Below, one piece after another: positions 1 to 7,560 of a stretch of 15,453 nt of DNA. The stretch lies in contig LT649707.1 of assembly GCA_900128395.1 (NCBI GenBank), positions 1-15,453 on the forward strand, written 5' to 3'. The notes under the pieces were generated by a model. It searched no databases. It saw nothing but the letters and a program-made list of their open reading frames with translations, and had not been told where the DNA came from. The position numbers and the translations under genes were made by a program. Position 1 is the stretch's first letter. Every line of letters begins with the position of its first letter. The stretch comes from Stramenopiles sp. TOSAG23-2 (lineage: Eukaryota > Sar).

Positions 1-177
1 CAATACTCAATCGCAAGAATAATATGCTATCCTACTATAATAAAGCTCTCCTGACGTCGCCGCAAGCTCTCATGCGCCACCGCAAGCTAATACTCCATAA
101 GCACAAGTAGGTCTGAATCCAGTATAACACACTATATATATATATATATATATCATATATTTAAAAATAATATTATT
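1..177. other. Left-edge spacer, no gene identified
   Basis: No convincing coding frame or RNA gene is visible. The first 100 bases are less AT-rich than most spacers here and contain CGCAAGCT twice and AAGCTCTC twice. A (TA)10 run occupies about 133-153, and a perfect 16-bp palindrome of A/T (164-179) overlaps the stop codon of the minus-strand EGF-like frame. It may be the 3' flank of that frame, or of a gene lying outside the window. Confidence 0.6.
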
Positions 178-432
178 TTAATGCTTTTTTAGAACACTCA
201 TTGCCTCCTCCATGTCTTTTTCATTTCTATCTTCAGCTGGCTTCATCTCAGTCTGTTTTTCTTCATTTAATTGCTTTGATACAGTGAAACCTGGCTTACA
301 CTCACAATACCATTCCGACGATAAATTATCCCATAAGCATTTCCCATCGTTATGACATCTTAACTTCGAGTTACAACGTTCCCCTATATTTGGATTAACA
401 TTGAAATCAAAACATGCGGATAAAATGGACAT
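178..432 (-). CDS. Short frame with incomplete EGF-like module (possible terminal exon)
   Basis: This is an 84-codon frame from the ATG at 432 to the stop at 178. The frame stays open further upstream to 564, but with no other ATG. Residues 20-49 resemble an EGF-like module: C20, C26, C32 preceded by NDG, a WYC-E-C pair (C43, C45), then KPGF. The usual sixth cysteine is missing; a charged, glutamate-rich tail of about 30 residues follows to the stop. EGF-like modules normally work outside the cell, yet the ATG start gives no signal peptide, so this may be the last exon of a spliced gene. A possible acceptor (AATATAG) ends at about 384. The start lies inside the 5' end of the plus-strand ankyrin gene, so the two cannot both have simple separate promoters. 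It could also be a gene remnant. The EGF resemblance is seen directly; the gene status is uncertain. Confidence 0.4.
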   Translation of the reverse strand: MSILSACFDFNVNPNIGERCNSKLRCHNDGKCLWDNLSSEWYCECKPGFTVSKQLNEEKQTEMKPAEDRNEKDMEEAMSVLKKH

Positions 433-997
433 AATATCGGGTAAAAAAAAGAAAAAATCAAAGCGAAAAGATGGATTATCCGGGGAGGATATATATAGTG
501 CAAAATTAATGACGATGAAAGACAATGAGAAAAAAAAGGTATATAGATTTCCTGATATTAACAAGGGTGTTAGAGATAATCAATCTCTTTTATATTGGGC
601 ATGTATGAAAGGTGAAATTAAAACAATAAAAAAATTAATGAAAAAAAGCAACCCACCTGATATCAATTGGATAAATTCAGCAAATGGCATGAGTGGCGCA
701 CATATTGCAGCATGGCAAAGGCATGGCCGCGTTCTTAAAACCTTGCGAAAATTAGGAGCAAATATGAAAATAAAAGATAAGAAAGGACGTACAGTGGATG
801 ATATTGTAGCAAAATGTTCTACTAGTAACGATCCGCGACGTTATACAAAAAAGAAGCGTAAATTAGATGCCCGTAAAGCTAAAGAAGCTAGACAACAAAA
901 AATTATAGAAGATACGAAGAAGCAAGCAATGAAACTAGCAGCGGAAAGAATGGCGAAAGCTCGTGGAGAAGATGGTAAACTGAATTTTGTTAGATGA
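425..997 (+). CDS. Small ankyrin-repeat protein with lysine-rich C-terminal helix
   Basis: The protein has 190 residues starting at the ATG at 425; the frame is open upstream to 356 but has only a TTG there. The N-terminus is very basic (a KKKKKSKRK stretch near residues 7-15), which could be a nuclear localisation signal. Two ankyrin-type repeats are visible at about residues 52-84 (SLLYWACMKGEIKTIKKLM) and 89-122 (GAHIAAWQRHGRVLKTL, then GAN and KKGRT). The start of a third (TVDDIVA) follows. Residues 140-185 are rich in Lys, Arg and Ala and probably form one long charged helix. Ankyrin repeats bind other proteins; the partner cannot be read from the sequence. A later ATG at 509 would keep both repeats and avoid the overlap with the EGF-like frame on the other strand. 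The coding call is firm; the function is unknown. Confidence 0.8.
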   Translation: MDIISGKKKKKSKRKDGLSGEDIYSAKLMTMKDNEKKKVYRFPDINKGVRDNQSLLYWACMKGEIKTIKKLMKKSNPPDINWINSANGMSGAHIAAWQRHGRVLKTLRKLGANMKIKDKKGRTVDDIVAKCSTSNDPRRYTKKKRKLDARKAKEARQQKIIEDTKKQAMKLAAERMAKARGEDGKLNFVR

Positions 998-1440
998 ATT
1001 TACTCCCGGGGGTATTATATACGGCTTCGTATATTTTTTTTTATATAAAAAAGAAGATTTTTTTTTTTTATAAAAACACCCACATTTTTATGAACCGTGC
1101 GTATATTATAATCATCATGACATGACATTACTTTTTAATTTAATTAATTGAAATTATAATATACGTAGCTAGATATGATTTTAAAATATATATCATAATA
1201 TATGGAGATGTATATATTCTTCGTATATATACGCTCTCGTATAAATATATATATAATAAAATAATTCTCTTATAAATTTTACGCACATATATAATTTATT
1301 TTTAATTTACTCATGATAATTCCTACTCTTCAAAAGAATAAAATATGATAACTGAAATAATCTAATCTTATATAAATATAATAATTATATACCACACTCT
1401 ATACAAAAAAATATGAACTTCGTACGTGTGATGTAAATTG
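998..1440. other. Convergent spacer between ankyrin gene and poly-Q gene
   Basis: This AT-rich spacer holds the 3' ends of two converging genes. It contains a short GC patch (CCCGGGGG at 1005-1012), the stem-loops at 1017-1034 and 1228-1243, several T and A runs, and repeated CTTCGTA words (about 1025, 1219 and 1413). No coding frame or tRNA was seen. Confidence 0.6.
1017..1034. terminator. Stem-loop plus T-run after the ankyrin gene stop
   Basis: A perfect 7-bp stem (ATATACG / CGTATAT) with a GCTT tetraloop begins 20 nt after the TGA at 995-997 and runs into about ten T residues. It looks like a 3'-end signal, but eukaryotic RNA polymerase II does not use bacterial-type terminators, so a role in 3' processing or mRNA stability is inference. 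A weaker copy (TATACG, loop CTCT, CGTATA) lies at 1228-1243 in the same spacer. Confidence 0.4.
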
Positions 1441-3981
1441 CTAATGAAGATCCGGATCCTTCAAACTATTATTATTATTTCCACCAGTGTTATGTTGTTG
1501 TTCTTTGACTTGAGCATAGTGTTGCTGTGCAAAGTTAGCCTCTAAATCAATCTCCTTACTGATGTTGTGGCTTGTTTGTTGCGGTGGCATCGTATTACTA
1601 ATACCTTGATGAAATTTTTGTTGTCGTGGTGGTCCAGATGGTGGCATACTTAATGACGACTGTTGCTGCATATTTAATGGCTGTTGTTGTCTATTATTAT
1701 TTATTTGTTGTTGCTGTTGTTGTTGTTGCTGTTGTTGCTGCTGCTGTTGTTGTTGTTGTTGTTGTTGTTGTTGCATATCAACAAAAAGATACTGGTTTGT
1801 TTGTCTTAACAATGGATTATTTGCGCCATTGTTAATAGGCGAGCGATAGTCATATAGTCGCATATTGTTATTGTTATTATTACCACCGAAATTAGGATTA
1901 TGATTCATATTGTTTTGGCCGAAACGCACATTTGGCGGTAGCGATTGCATATCAGCTCCACCAACACCACCTTGATTTATACCATTATGCCCTACGGGTG
2001 GTATCGCTACATTTGTATGTGGTGCTTGATTTGGATACATCCTGACACCATATGGAGGATAATGATTGTACATACCATTCAATCGTTGTTGCATTAACGG
2101 TTGTTGAAACTGCGGATTATTTTGATTATTATGATACCTTGGCTGTTCATTTACCATACGTTGTATTTGCCTGTTTAAATGTATAACTTCCAAATGCTTT
2201 TGTTCCAATTCCGCTTGTAGACTTCGGATCTTGTTATCTTTTTCTTGTAAAAGAGGAGAAGCCATTTCAATTTGTGATTTCAGTACAGCTATTTCCTCCT
2301 GCATACGCACAAAATGAGTTTGATTCATTGCGGAAGGTGGATAATTCATAGTAGATGGTGGTGCTTGATACATTTGTTGTTGACGTTGTTGTCGTTGGAG
2401 TGGCTGTTGCATATAATCCATTTCAGCTACTGCAGCGGAAGATATTGATGTATCATAGTTATCAGGCGGACTTTCTTCCGTACCAGTTGCAACGCTATGC
2501 CGCTCTTGTTTTTGCTGCATTAATGATTTACCACTATCCACAGTTGTGGTTGGACTTGCAATATTATCTGTACCACCAAGATCGTATTCATCATCGTCTT
2601 CCGCAAGTGAACCAGCACCAATGCTTCCACCACCTTTAATACTACTGCTATTGTTACAACTAGCACTATCCATATCATCATCCACCATTCCAACAGTTCC
2701 ATGACTTTTCTCATTGATTTCCTCCTCTTGCGACGATACCTGTTTTTGTGACTGTACCTCTTTTCCATTGTTTGTTAGGACGTTACAATTGTCGTTCACA
2801 GCATTGTTAAGATTATTATTATTGTTATCCTCATCAACACTAATATTTCCACCACTATGATTACGAGGTTGCTTTCCACTAATAAGACTAATACTATTGC
2901 CAAATGGCACTATGTTATTATTGCTGCTACTACTACCATTCCTTCTCTGGTGACTATTGTCATTATTATGACTTACTTTGGCACGTTTATTTTTCACACC
3001 TTTCTCATTGTTGTAATTATTATTATTATTGTTACTACTACTACTACTACTACTTTCCGCGTTATGCTTGTTTTGTTTTATCGTCTCTACAAGTATTTGA
3101 ATTTGTGGACATGTAGGTCGTGTATGACCTTTTCCACCACAAATGCTACATTGGTATTTATTTGCTTTATAATATTTCTTTTTACGTCTTTTTATTACAC
3201 GAATCTTCGGCTTATTTGCTTGTCCCGATGAGCCATCATCCTCCATATTTGAGTTGCCATCATCATCGTCATTGTCGTCATCATCATCATCATCTTCTTC
3301 CTCCTCCTCCATATATTCGCTGCTATCCTTATTATTATTATGAATAACATTATCTCCTAACTTTTTGTCTTCCTCTTCCGAAGAATGTACAGGTAAATTG
3401 TCATCAGTTGATTCTTCTCCATCATTATTATCATGAATATTACCACTTGAGGAAGAGTTATTAATAGTAGAGGAATGATTTTGTAAATTTCCATCAGCAT
3501 CGGCATTTTCCTCTTCTTTGCCCACATTATTGTTTCCCTTCTTTGATGCCCCATTTTCATTTTTTTTCATACTTTGCAATCTTTGCTGTCTCCTTGCTAA
3601 TCTTGCAAGTTTTTTCATCGCCGCCTGTTTATCAAATGATTTTTTTGAATTATGATGTATGCATCCGCGTTTTATCGTGCCGTCATCTAAAAGTACATCA
3701 TGACTGGAATAATAGTGACATCTATTACCAGATTTTGTGATTGCCATACATTTAATTTTAGTACCATCCTCTTTTTTCGATTGTCGCTTTTTTCTTTTTC
3801 TGTTATTTTTCCTTCTTGGAGATGCTGTTTTTACTGTGTTTCCACTACCATCAGTAGATGTTGTAGATGTTGACGAGGTTGGCGATAAATTTTTATCTAA
3901 CGGCAAAGGAGAGGATGACGGGGAGAGCGAATCAATACCAATCCCATTATTATTATTTTGTATTTGTGTTCTTGACGGCAT
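1441..3981 (-). CDS. Large Asn/Ser/Gln-rich protein with Cys-His motif, zinc knuckle, coiled coil and poly-Gln
   Basis: The protein has 846 residues from a clear ATG at 3981. In order: a Ser/Thr/Asn-rich N-terminus; a basic block at 56-70 (RRKNNRKRKKRQSKK), a probable nuclear signal; a Cys-His motif (C78-x9-C88-x18-C107-x-H109-H110, with ITKSGNRC) like the short 'C.A.T..G..C...C..H' zinc-binding motifs found in many uncharacterised eukaryotic and large-virus proteins; an acidic Glu/Asp run at 225-241; a second basic block at 261-272; a CCHC zinc knuckle (C278-x2-C281-x4-H286-x4-C291); long Asn/Ser-rich linkers; a coiled coil at about 555-612; and a Pro/Asn/Gln-rich tail with 23 consecutive Gln (737-759). 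CCHC knuckles bind nucleic acid, and the basic blocks, acidic run and poly-Q tail resemble transcription or RNA-binding regulators. That role is inferred. No enzyme domain is seen. The low-complexity parts probably vary in length between strains. Confidence 0.8.
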   Translation of the reverse strand: MPSRTQIQNNNNGIGIDSLSPSSSPLPLDKNLSPTSSTSTTSTDGSGNTVKTASPRRKNNRKRKKRQSKKEDGTKIKCMAITKSGNRCHYYSSHDVLLDDGTIKRGCIHHNSKKSFDKQAAMKKLARLARRQQRLQSMKKNENGASKKGNNNVGKEEENADADGNLQNHSSTINNSSSSGNIHDNNDGEESTDDNLPVHSSEEEDKKLGDNVIHNNNKDSSEYMEEEEEDDDDDDDNDDDDGNSNMEDDGSSGQANKPKIRVIKRRKKKYYKANKYQCSICGGKGHTRPTCPQIQILVETIKQNKHNAESSSSSSSNNNNNNYNNEKGVKNKRAKVSHNNDNSHQRRNGSSSSNNNIVPFGNSISLISGKQPRNHSGGNISVDEDNNNNNLNNAVNDNCNVLTNNGKEVQSQKQVSSQEEEINEKSHGTVGMVDDDMDSASCNNSSSIKGGGSIGAGSLAEDDDEYDLGGTDNIASPTTTVDSGKSLMQQKQERHSVATGTEESPPDNYDTSISSAAVAEMDYMQQPLQRQQRQQQMYQAPPSTMNYPPSAMNQTHFVRMQEEIAVLKSQIEMASPLLQEKDNKIRSLQAELEQKHLEVIHLNRQIQRMVNEQPRYHNNQNNPQFQQPLMQQRLNGMYNHYPPYGVRMYPNQAPHTNVAIPPVGHNGINQGGVGGADMQSLPPNVRFGQNNMNHNPNFGGNNNNNNMRLYDYRSPINNGANNPLLRQTNQYLFVDMQQQQQQQQQQQQQQQQQQQQQQQINNNRQQQPLNMQQQSSLSMPPSGPPRQQKFHQGISNTMPPQQTSHNISKEIDLEANFAQQHYAQVKEQQHNTGGNNNNSLKDPDLH
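1705..1773. repeat. CAA/CAG tract encoding poly-Gln
   Basis: There are 23 consecutive Gln codons on the minus strand, a mixture of CAA (most) and CAG (five). The mixture suggests an older or selected tract rather than one fresh pure-repeat expansion. It is flanked by further Gln and Asn codons. Confidence 0.95.
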
Positions 3982-4660
3982 GTTATTATTCTTATTATTC
4001 TACAAATGTAATATAATATATATATATATTTGTATATATATATATCAATAATAAGTATTTAATATGCCAAGCTTACAAGTGTTCTTATTGTTACTACTAC
4101 TAATATACTATATTATTATGTCTGAAATCCTGATACAAGTACATTTATTAAATAAATATGTACTGGTATTAAATGATTCTATCCAAATGCGAATATCTAT
4201 GTAACATCCTGATTATTCTTTCTTCATGCATCAATTTTATGTATTGCACTATTGTCTTCTTCTCTGGTTGTTACAGGCTCAATCAACAACATCACATATC
4301 ATCTAATGGGGTATGATATATATAATACCACTGCTGTACTATTACCACTGTTGTGTATCTAGGCTATTACTATTCTAGAACTATGTGCCGAATGCCATAC
4401 ATTTGCCATGTGTTGGCGTGAGAAGTTGCAATGCTATGTAGTCGTAAAATAAAAAGACAATAATTATATTTTGGATTCAGATTTAGCAAAGTGAGAGTGA
4501 TTGACGTAAATAGCTTTTATATCCACAATATCCATTATTAAAGTAGAAATAGTGTATAAATAATATGCTATAACTATAATTATATTAATATAAATTAAAA
4601 ATTAATAAGTTTAAATTTGATTCTATATTTTAATAATTTCCATTTTACTATAATTTTTGA

Positions 4661-4840
4661 AAGCAAAAGCACAGCAAAGCTAAAGCCAGCGGGCCAGCCT
4701 TAGGCCTTAGGGCCAGGTTACCACCACAACAAAGGCAGCCAGAATGAATTAAGGTGCGAAGGCTGGACGCTGGCTGGCTGGCCCAGCTGGACAACAAGAT
4801 CAGAGAATTCCAGGAAGACGAGGCCAAAAGCCTTTAACTA
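4661..4840. repeat. GC-rich self-complementary island (dispersed repeat or structured RNA candidate)
   Basis: This short island differs in composition from the AT-rich DNA around it. Positions 4686-4699 (CCAGCGGGCCAGCC) pair with 4776-4790 (GGCTGGCCCAGCTGG) in a 14-bp stem with one bulged A at 4785, enclosing a 76-nt loop. The loop contains CCTTAGGCCTTAGGGCC and a smaller CAGCC/GGCTG pairing. It does not look like a tRNA. It could be a dispersed repeat, a structured non-coding RNA, or a relic. Similar words (AGCCTTAGGC, and AGGCCA followed by AAAAG) recur near the right edge at 15373-15406. Confidence 0.45.
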
Positions 4841-4848
4841 AAACTGAT

Positions 4849-4877
4849 GTCTATTTTTTATATTTTTAAAAATAGAC
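4849..4877. terminator. Stem-loop after the hydrolase stop codon
   Basis: Two perfect 10-bp arms (GTCTATTTTT and AAAAATAGAC) flank a 9-nt T-rich loop, 35 nt past the minus-strand stop of the glycoside hydrolase. The position matches the stem-loops after the ankyrin and MED20-like genes. A role in mRNA 3'-end formation or stability is inference. Confidence 0.4.
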
Positions 4878-4911
4878 AATCAATATTATTGTAACTACTT
4901 CTCTCCACATC

Positions 4912-6198
4912 TCAGCATGATTGATTCAATCCAGTACCACCAAGAAGCTGGAAAAATGATGTACCGGCCTTGTCATATGCAACATTATTTGCAGTGGTAA
5001 TACCAAATGATGCTTCACATCCAAGTGGTGGTTTATTATTTGTCAATTCCATGACTCTCCAAAATAATACAAAAATACAGGATTTTCTGAGACTTTTTGT
5101 AACATCCATAAAAAATGTTTGCCGCGTAGATTCTGTCCCAACTGTAGTAGAATTAATACTTTTACATTCTTTTGTAACACGAGAGCATCCAGTTTCCCCT
5201 AAAACTAATTTACCAATATACTCTTTTGGAATAATTTTTTCTACCTGTTTCACCTTCTCCTCAAGATGAGATGCATTGCAACCATACCAATGAATATTTG
5301 GCAATCCACCTCCACCTGCATTGTAATAATCTGAAATATAAGTAACCCAACTACCTTGTGCACCAGAAATCGATGGAGAAATATGTATTGGCATTGTTGA
5401 TTTTGTAAAACCAAGTTTTTCCAGTGCAAATACAATATGTGAATGCAAATCAGCTGCACGGCTGGCACTTGGTGCATTACTTGGAAATTTACAATTTGTA
5501 TCCATGACAGCATCAAATTCATTCCATGGTTCTAAAATAAGATGTGTATGTATCCATTTTTTCATATCAATTCCGTAATCATTATCATTTGGCGATGACA
5601 ACCAATAAATAAAATTTGCAAGAGACGAAGAAATTGAATTTCTTAGTTGATTCCATGCACTATGATTTGAAAGTGGTGGAATTGGACACCATGACGATGA
5701 TGGTCCCATCCATGTTGGTATCGGTCGATCAAAAGACAAAATAACACTTGCATTGACTTGTGCATATAACGAAAAAATCTTTCTCATCTCTTTTCGAACT
5801 TGTACATTTTCAGAGTTATTAAAACTTTTGTAAGGTTGTAATAATGCAAAAGGAAGGATTTCACGAAATACCCCAACACGTTGATTCAATACCATATCAT
5901 TTAGACGGCAGCTAATCTCTTCTATTGTACGTTTTTGTATATTTGTTGGGCATGCAGCACAAGGAATATTTAATTCCATTAGGTATTCCATAATCCATGG
6001 TTCATTTAGTCCGGCAAAATATTGTTGTGCTTGATTCTTTGATGTTAATAATAATAATTTTGAAACATTATTGATGTAATTATTATTACTATTATTACTA
6101 CCACCAGATGACAAATATATATTACAATTCCATACGATATATAAACATTGTACGATTACATTTACATAAGCATAGGAACCAATATGTTTCCTATTCAT
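4912..6198 (-). CDS. Clan GH-A-like glycoside hydrolase, membrane-anchored or secreted
   Basis: The protein has 428 residues from the ATG at 6198 (a TTG just upstream is not a credible eukaryotic start). Residues 10-29 are hydrophobic (YVNVIVQCLYIVW region), giving a signal peptide or signal anchor; an Asn/Ser-rich stalk follows. The rest has the marks of a (beta/alpha)8 glycosidase of clan GH-A. LILEPWNEF places Glu227 as the probable acid/base after strand 4, NIHWYG (His303, Tyr305) fits strand 6, and LVLGETG places Glu335 as the probable nucleophile at strand 7. Several Cys in the catalytic part suit an extracytoplasmic protein. By family knowledge it would cleave a beta-glycosidic bond in a wall, storage or matrix polysaccharide by a retaining mechanism. 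The exact family (GH5, GH39 or another) and substrate cannot be read here. It is divergent from the MED20-like gene, sharing a 357-bp upstream region. Confidence 0.7.
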   Translation of the reverse strand: MNRKHIGSYAYVNVIVQCLYIVWNCNIYLSSGGSNNSNNNYINNVSKLLLLTSKNQAQQYFAGLNEPWIMEYLMELNIPCAACPTNIQKRTIEEISCRLNDMVLNQRVGVFREILPFALLQPYKSFNNSENVQVRKEMRKIFSLYAQVNASVILSFDRPIPTWMGPSSSWCPIPPLSNHSAWNQLRNSISSSLANFIYWLSSPNDNDYGIDMKKWIHTHLILEPWNEFDAVMDTNCKFPSNAPSASRAADLHSHIVFALEKLGFTKSTMPIHISPSISGAQGSWVTYISDYYNAGGGGLPNIHWYGCNASHLEEKVKQVEKIIPKEYIGKLVLGETGCSRVTKECKSINSTTVGTESTRQTFFMDVTKSLRKSCIFVLFWRVMELTNNKPPLGCEASFGITTANNVAYDKAGTSFFQLLGGTGLNQSC

Positions 6199-6555
6199 GA
6201 TGTTCAATTGGGGATTATTGCATCATATGGACGTATATATTTTACAGTACAGTATATCTTTGTGTTTATCCTATAATTATTGAATTTAATAATAACTATA
6301 TGGATGAGATGATTTGTTGATGCAGGTACGTGTTGTTGTGCTGTTGTTATTTTTTTTTATTAATAAAAATTGAATTAGAATTAGAATAAAATAATAAATA
6401 ATAATAATAATGTTGTCATAATATCGTACTTCTTTATTCTATATCCTATTGTACTACTGAATAAGTAATAAAATTATAAGAACAGAAAATGATAACATAC
6501 ATACTCAAAACAACAATATTATTAGACAAAGCTTTTTCTATAACAAAAATTAAAA
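6199..6555. promoter_or_regulatory. Divergent upstream region of hydrolase and MED20-like genes
   Basis: This 357-bp spacer must hold the promoters and 5' leaders of two genes transcribed away from each other. It contains a T-run at about 6350-6358, TAA/AAT repeats at about 6388-6410, and an A-rich stretch before the ATG at 6556. No specific core element stands out against the AT-rich background. Confidence 0.5.
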
Positions 6556-7284
6556 ATGCCAGGATTTACACGGTTGTACAAATTTTCCATTGACCAGGAA
6601 ATGGTGAAAAATATTGCTTCAAAGAATCATGTAAATAGTTTGAATTTAGCAACAATTTTAGAAATGTTAGGTAAAAAAATATTAATGCAATTATATGGTT
6701 CGAAAGAGACAGCGGCGTGGAATGTGACTACGACGACGTATATGAAGCGTGATGATGTTGGAAATGAAACGGATGATTTAAAGCATTTAGTACGTATGAG
6801 TACAAATAAAGATAGTTTATATAAAATAGATATGGAAAAGAATATTGTTCAAATAAAAGAAGGTAGTCGTTCAGAGGAAATTATTAATTATCATTTAAGA
6901 CGTGAAAAAGTAATTAAAGGTATTGAATATATGTGGGAAGATTATTTTATACGAATTGGATTAGCACTAGATATAAATAATGCAATGATTGTTGAAATAG
7001 AGCATCGCGCATTATCCGATCCCAACATTGCGTTGGGATTAATAAACCAATTGGCAAAACAATTAATAACCAATGAGAATAATAATAGTACAAAAATAAA
7101 AGAAGAAGACGAAGATGATGAAATATTATTACCAATTTCTAGTTTTGATTTCACATGTCCATTGCATTTATTACAATATTTATTCGATCATTATCATTTA
7201 AATGATGGAAATGAGGACAAGGACGTGAATCTTAATTTTACTTATAAACACGTTGCATTGCTTCATCATTTATTAGATGTGTAA
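6556..7284 (+). CDS. MED20: Probable Mediator complex subunit 20
   Basis: The protein has 242 residues, ATG at 6556 in a good context (AAAATTAAAAATG). The order of features matches MED20 of plants and animals: a short start, W55-N-V-T-T-T-T-Y62 like the Trp...Tyr strand of the family; a central part with alternating strands (LYKIDMEKNIVQI); then WEDYFIRIGLAL (128-138) and AMIVEIEHRAL (143-153). These two fit the family's 'DF.VRVG.V' and 'GIVVEVEY.P' core strands. The end TYKHVALLHHLL (229-240) fits the conserved C-terminal His and helix. MED20 pairs with MED18 in the Mediator head and contacts the polymerase II machinery in the nucleus. An acidic insert (KEEDEDDE, 182-189) is unusual, and the protein is slightly longer than the usual 210-230 residues. 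The assignment rests on pattern recall rather than a search, so another small beta-rich protein is possible. Confidence 0.55.
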   Translation: MPGFTRLYKFSIDQEMVKNIASKNHVNSLNLATILEMLGKKILMQLYGSKETAAWNVTTTTYMKRDDVGNETDDLKHLVRMSTNKDSLYKIDMEKNIVQIKEGSRSEEIINYHLRREKVIKGIEYMWEDYFIRIGLALDINNAMIVEIEHRALSDPNIALGLINQLAKQLITNENNNSTKIKEEDEDDEILLPISSFDFTCPLHLLQYLFDHYHLNDGNEDKDVNLNFTYKHVALLHHLLDV

Positions 7285-7560
7285 AAGAGAGTTCAGATAT
7301 ATATATACGAGAAGTATATATTATTAAATACTACGCCTATGCATAGCATATAAACTTCGTATCATATACATATATATATATGATATATCATACACATATA
7401 TAATCTAGGATGGTTAAAATCTAAAAAGTTATACGCGCGTATAATATTTATATTATCATATTATATATATATCATATATATATATATAATATTAAAATAA
7501 TTTTACTTCAAGCGTATTAGTTTACTTCGTAATATACTACACGTATAAATTCCTGTTCAT
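7285..7560. other. Convergent spacer packed with palindromes
   Basis: The 3' ends of the MED20-like and SEC10-like genes meet here. There are at least four perfect inverted repeats: 7301-7321 (8-bp stem, GAGAA loop, 17 nt after the MED20 stop), 7337-7346 (CTATGCATAG), 7360-7385 (TATCATATA / TATATGATA, 8-nt loop), and 7429-7444 (TTATACGCGCGTATAA, a 16-bp loopless palindrome with a CGCGCG core). CTTCGTA occurs twice, and TA runs fill the remainder. No coding frame is supported. Confidence 0.6.
7301..7321. terminator. Stem-loop after the MED20-like stop codon
   Basis: A perfect 8-bp stem (ATATATAC / GTATATAT) with a GAGAA loop begins 17 nt after the TAA at 7282-7284. It resembles the stem-loops after the ankyrin and hydrolase genes in position and size. 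A function in 3'-end formation is inference. Confidence 0.4.

Larger units (their letters stand above)
3982..4911. other. Long spacer: poly-Q gene upstream region and hydrolase 3' flank
   Basis: This is 930 bp without a supported gene. The left part is the promoter side of the poly-Q gene (start at 3981) and includes TA microsatellites at about 4011-4045. The middle (4050-4650) is plain AT-rich sequence. From about 4661 to 4840 the base composition changes sharply to GC-rich, self-complementary sequence (annotated separately). A 10-bp stem-loop at 4849-4877 lies just after the hydrolase stop. No tRNA-like arms or box elements were recognised. Confidence 0.6.
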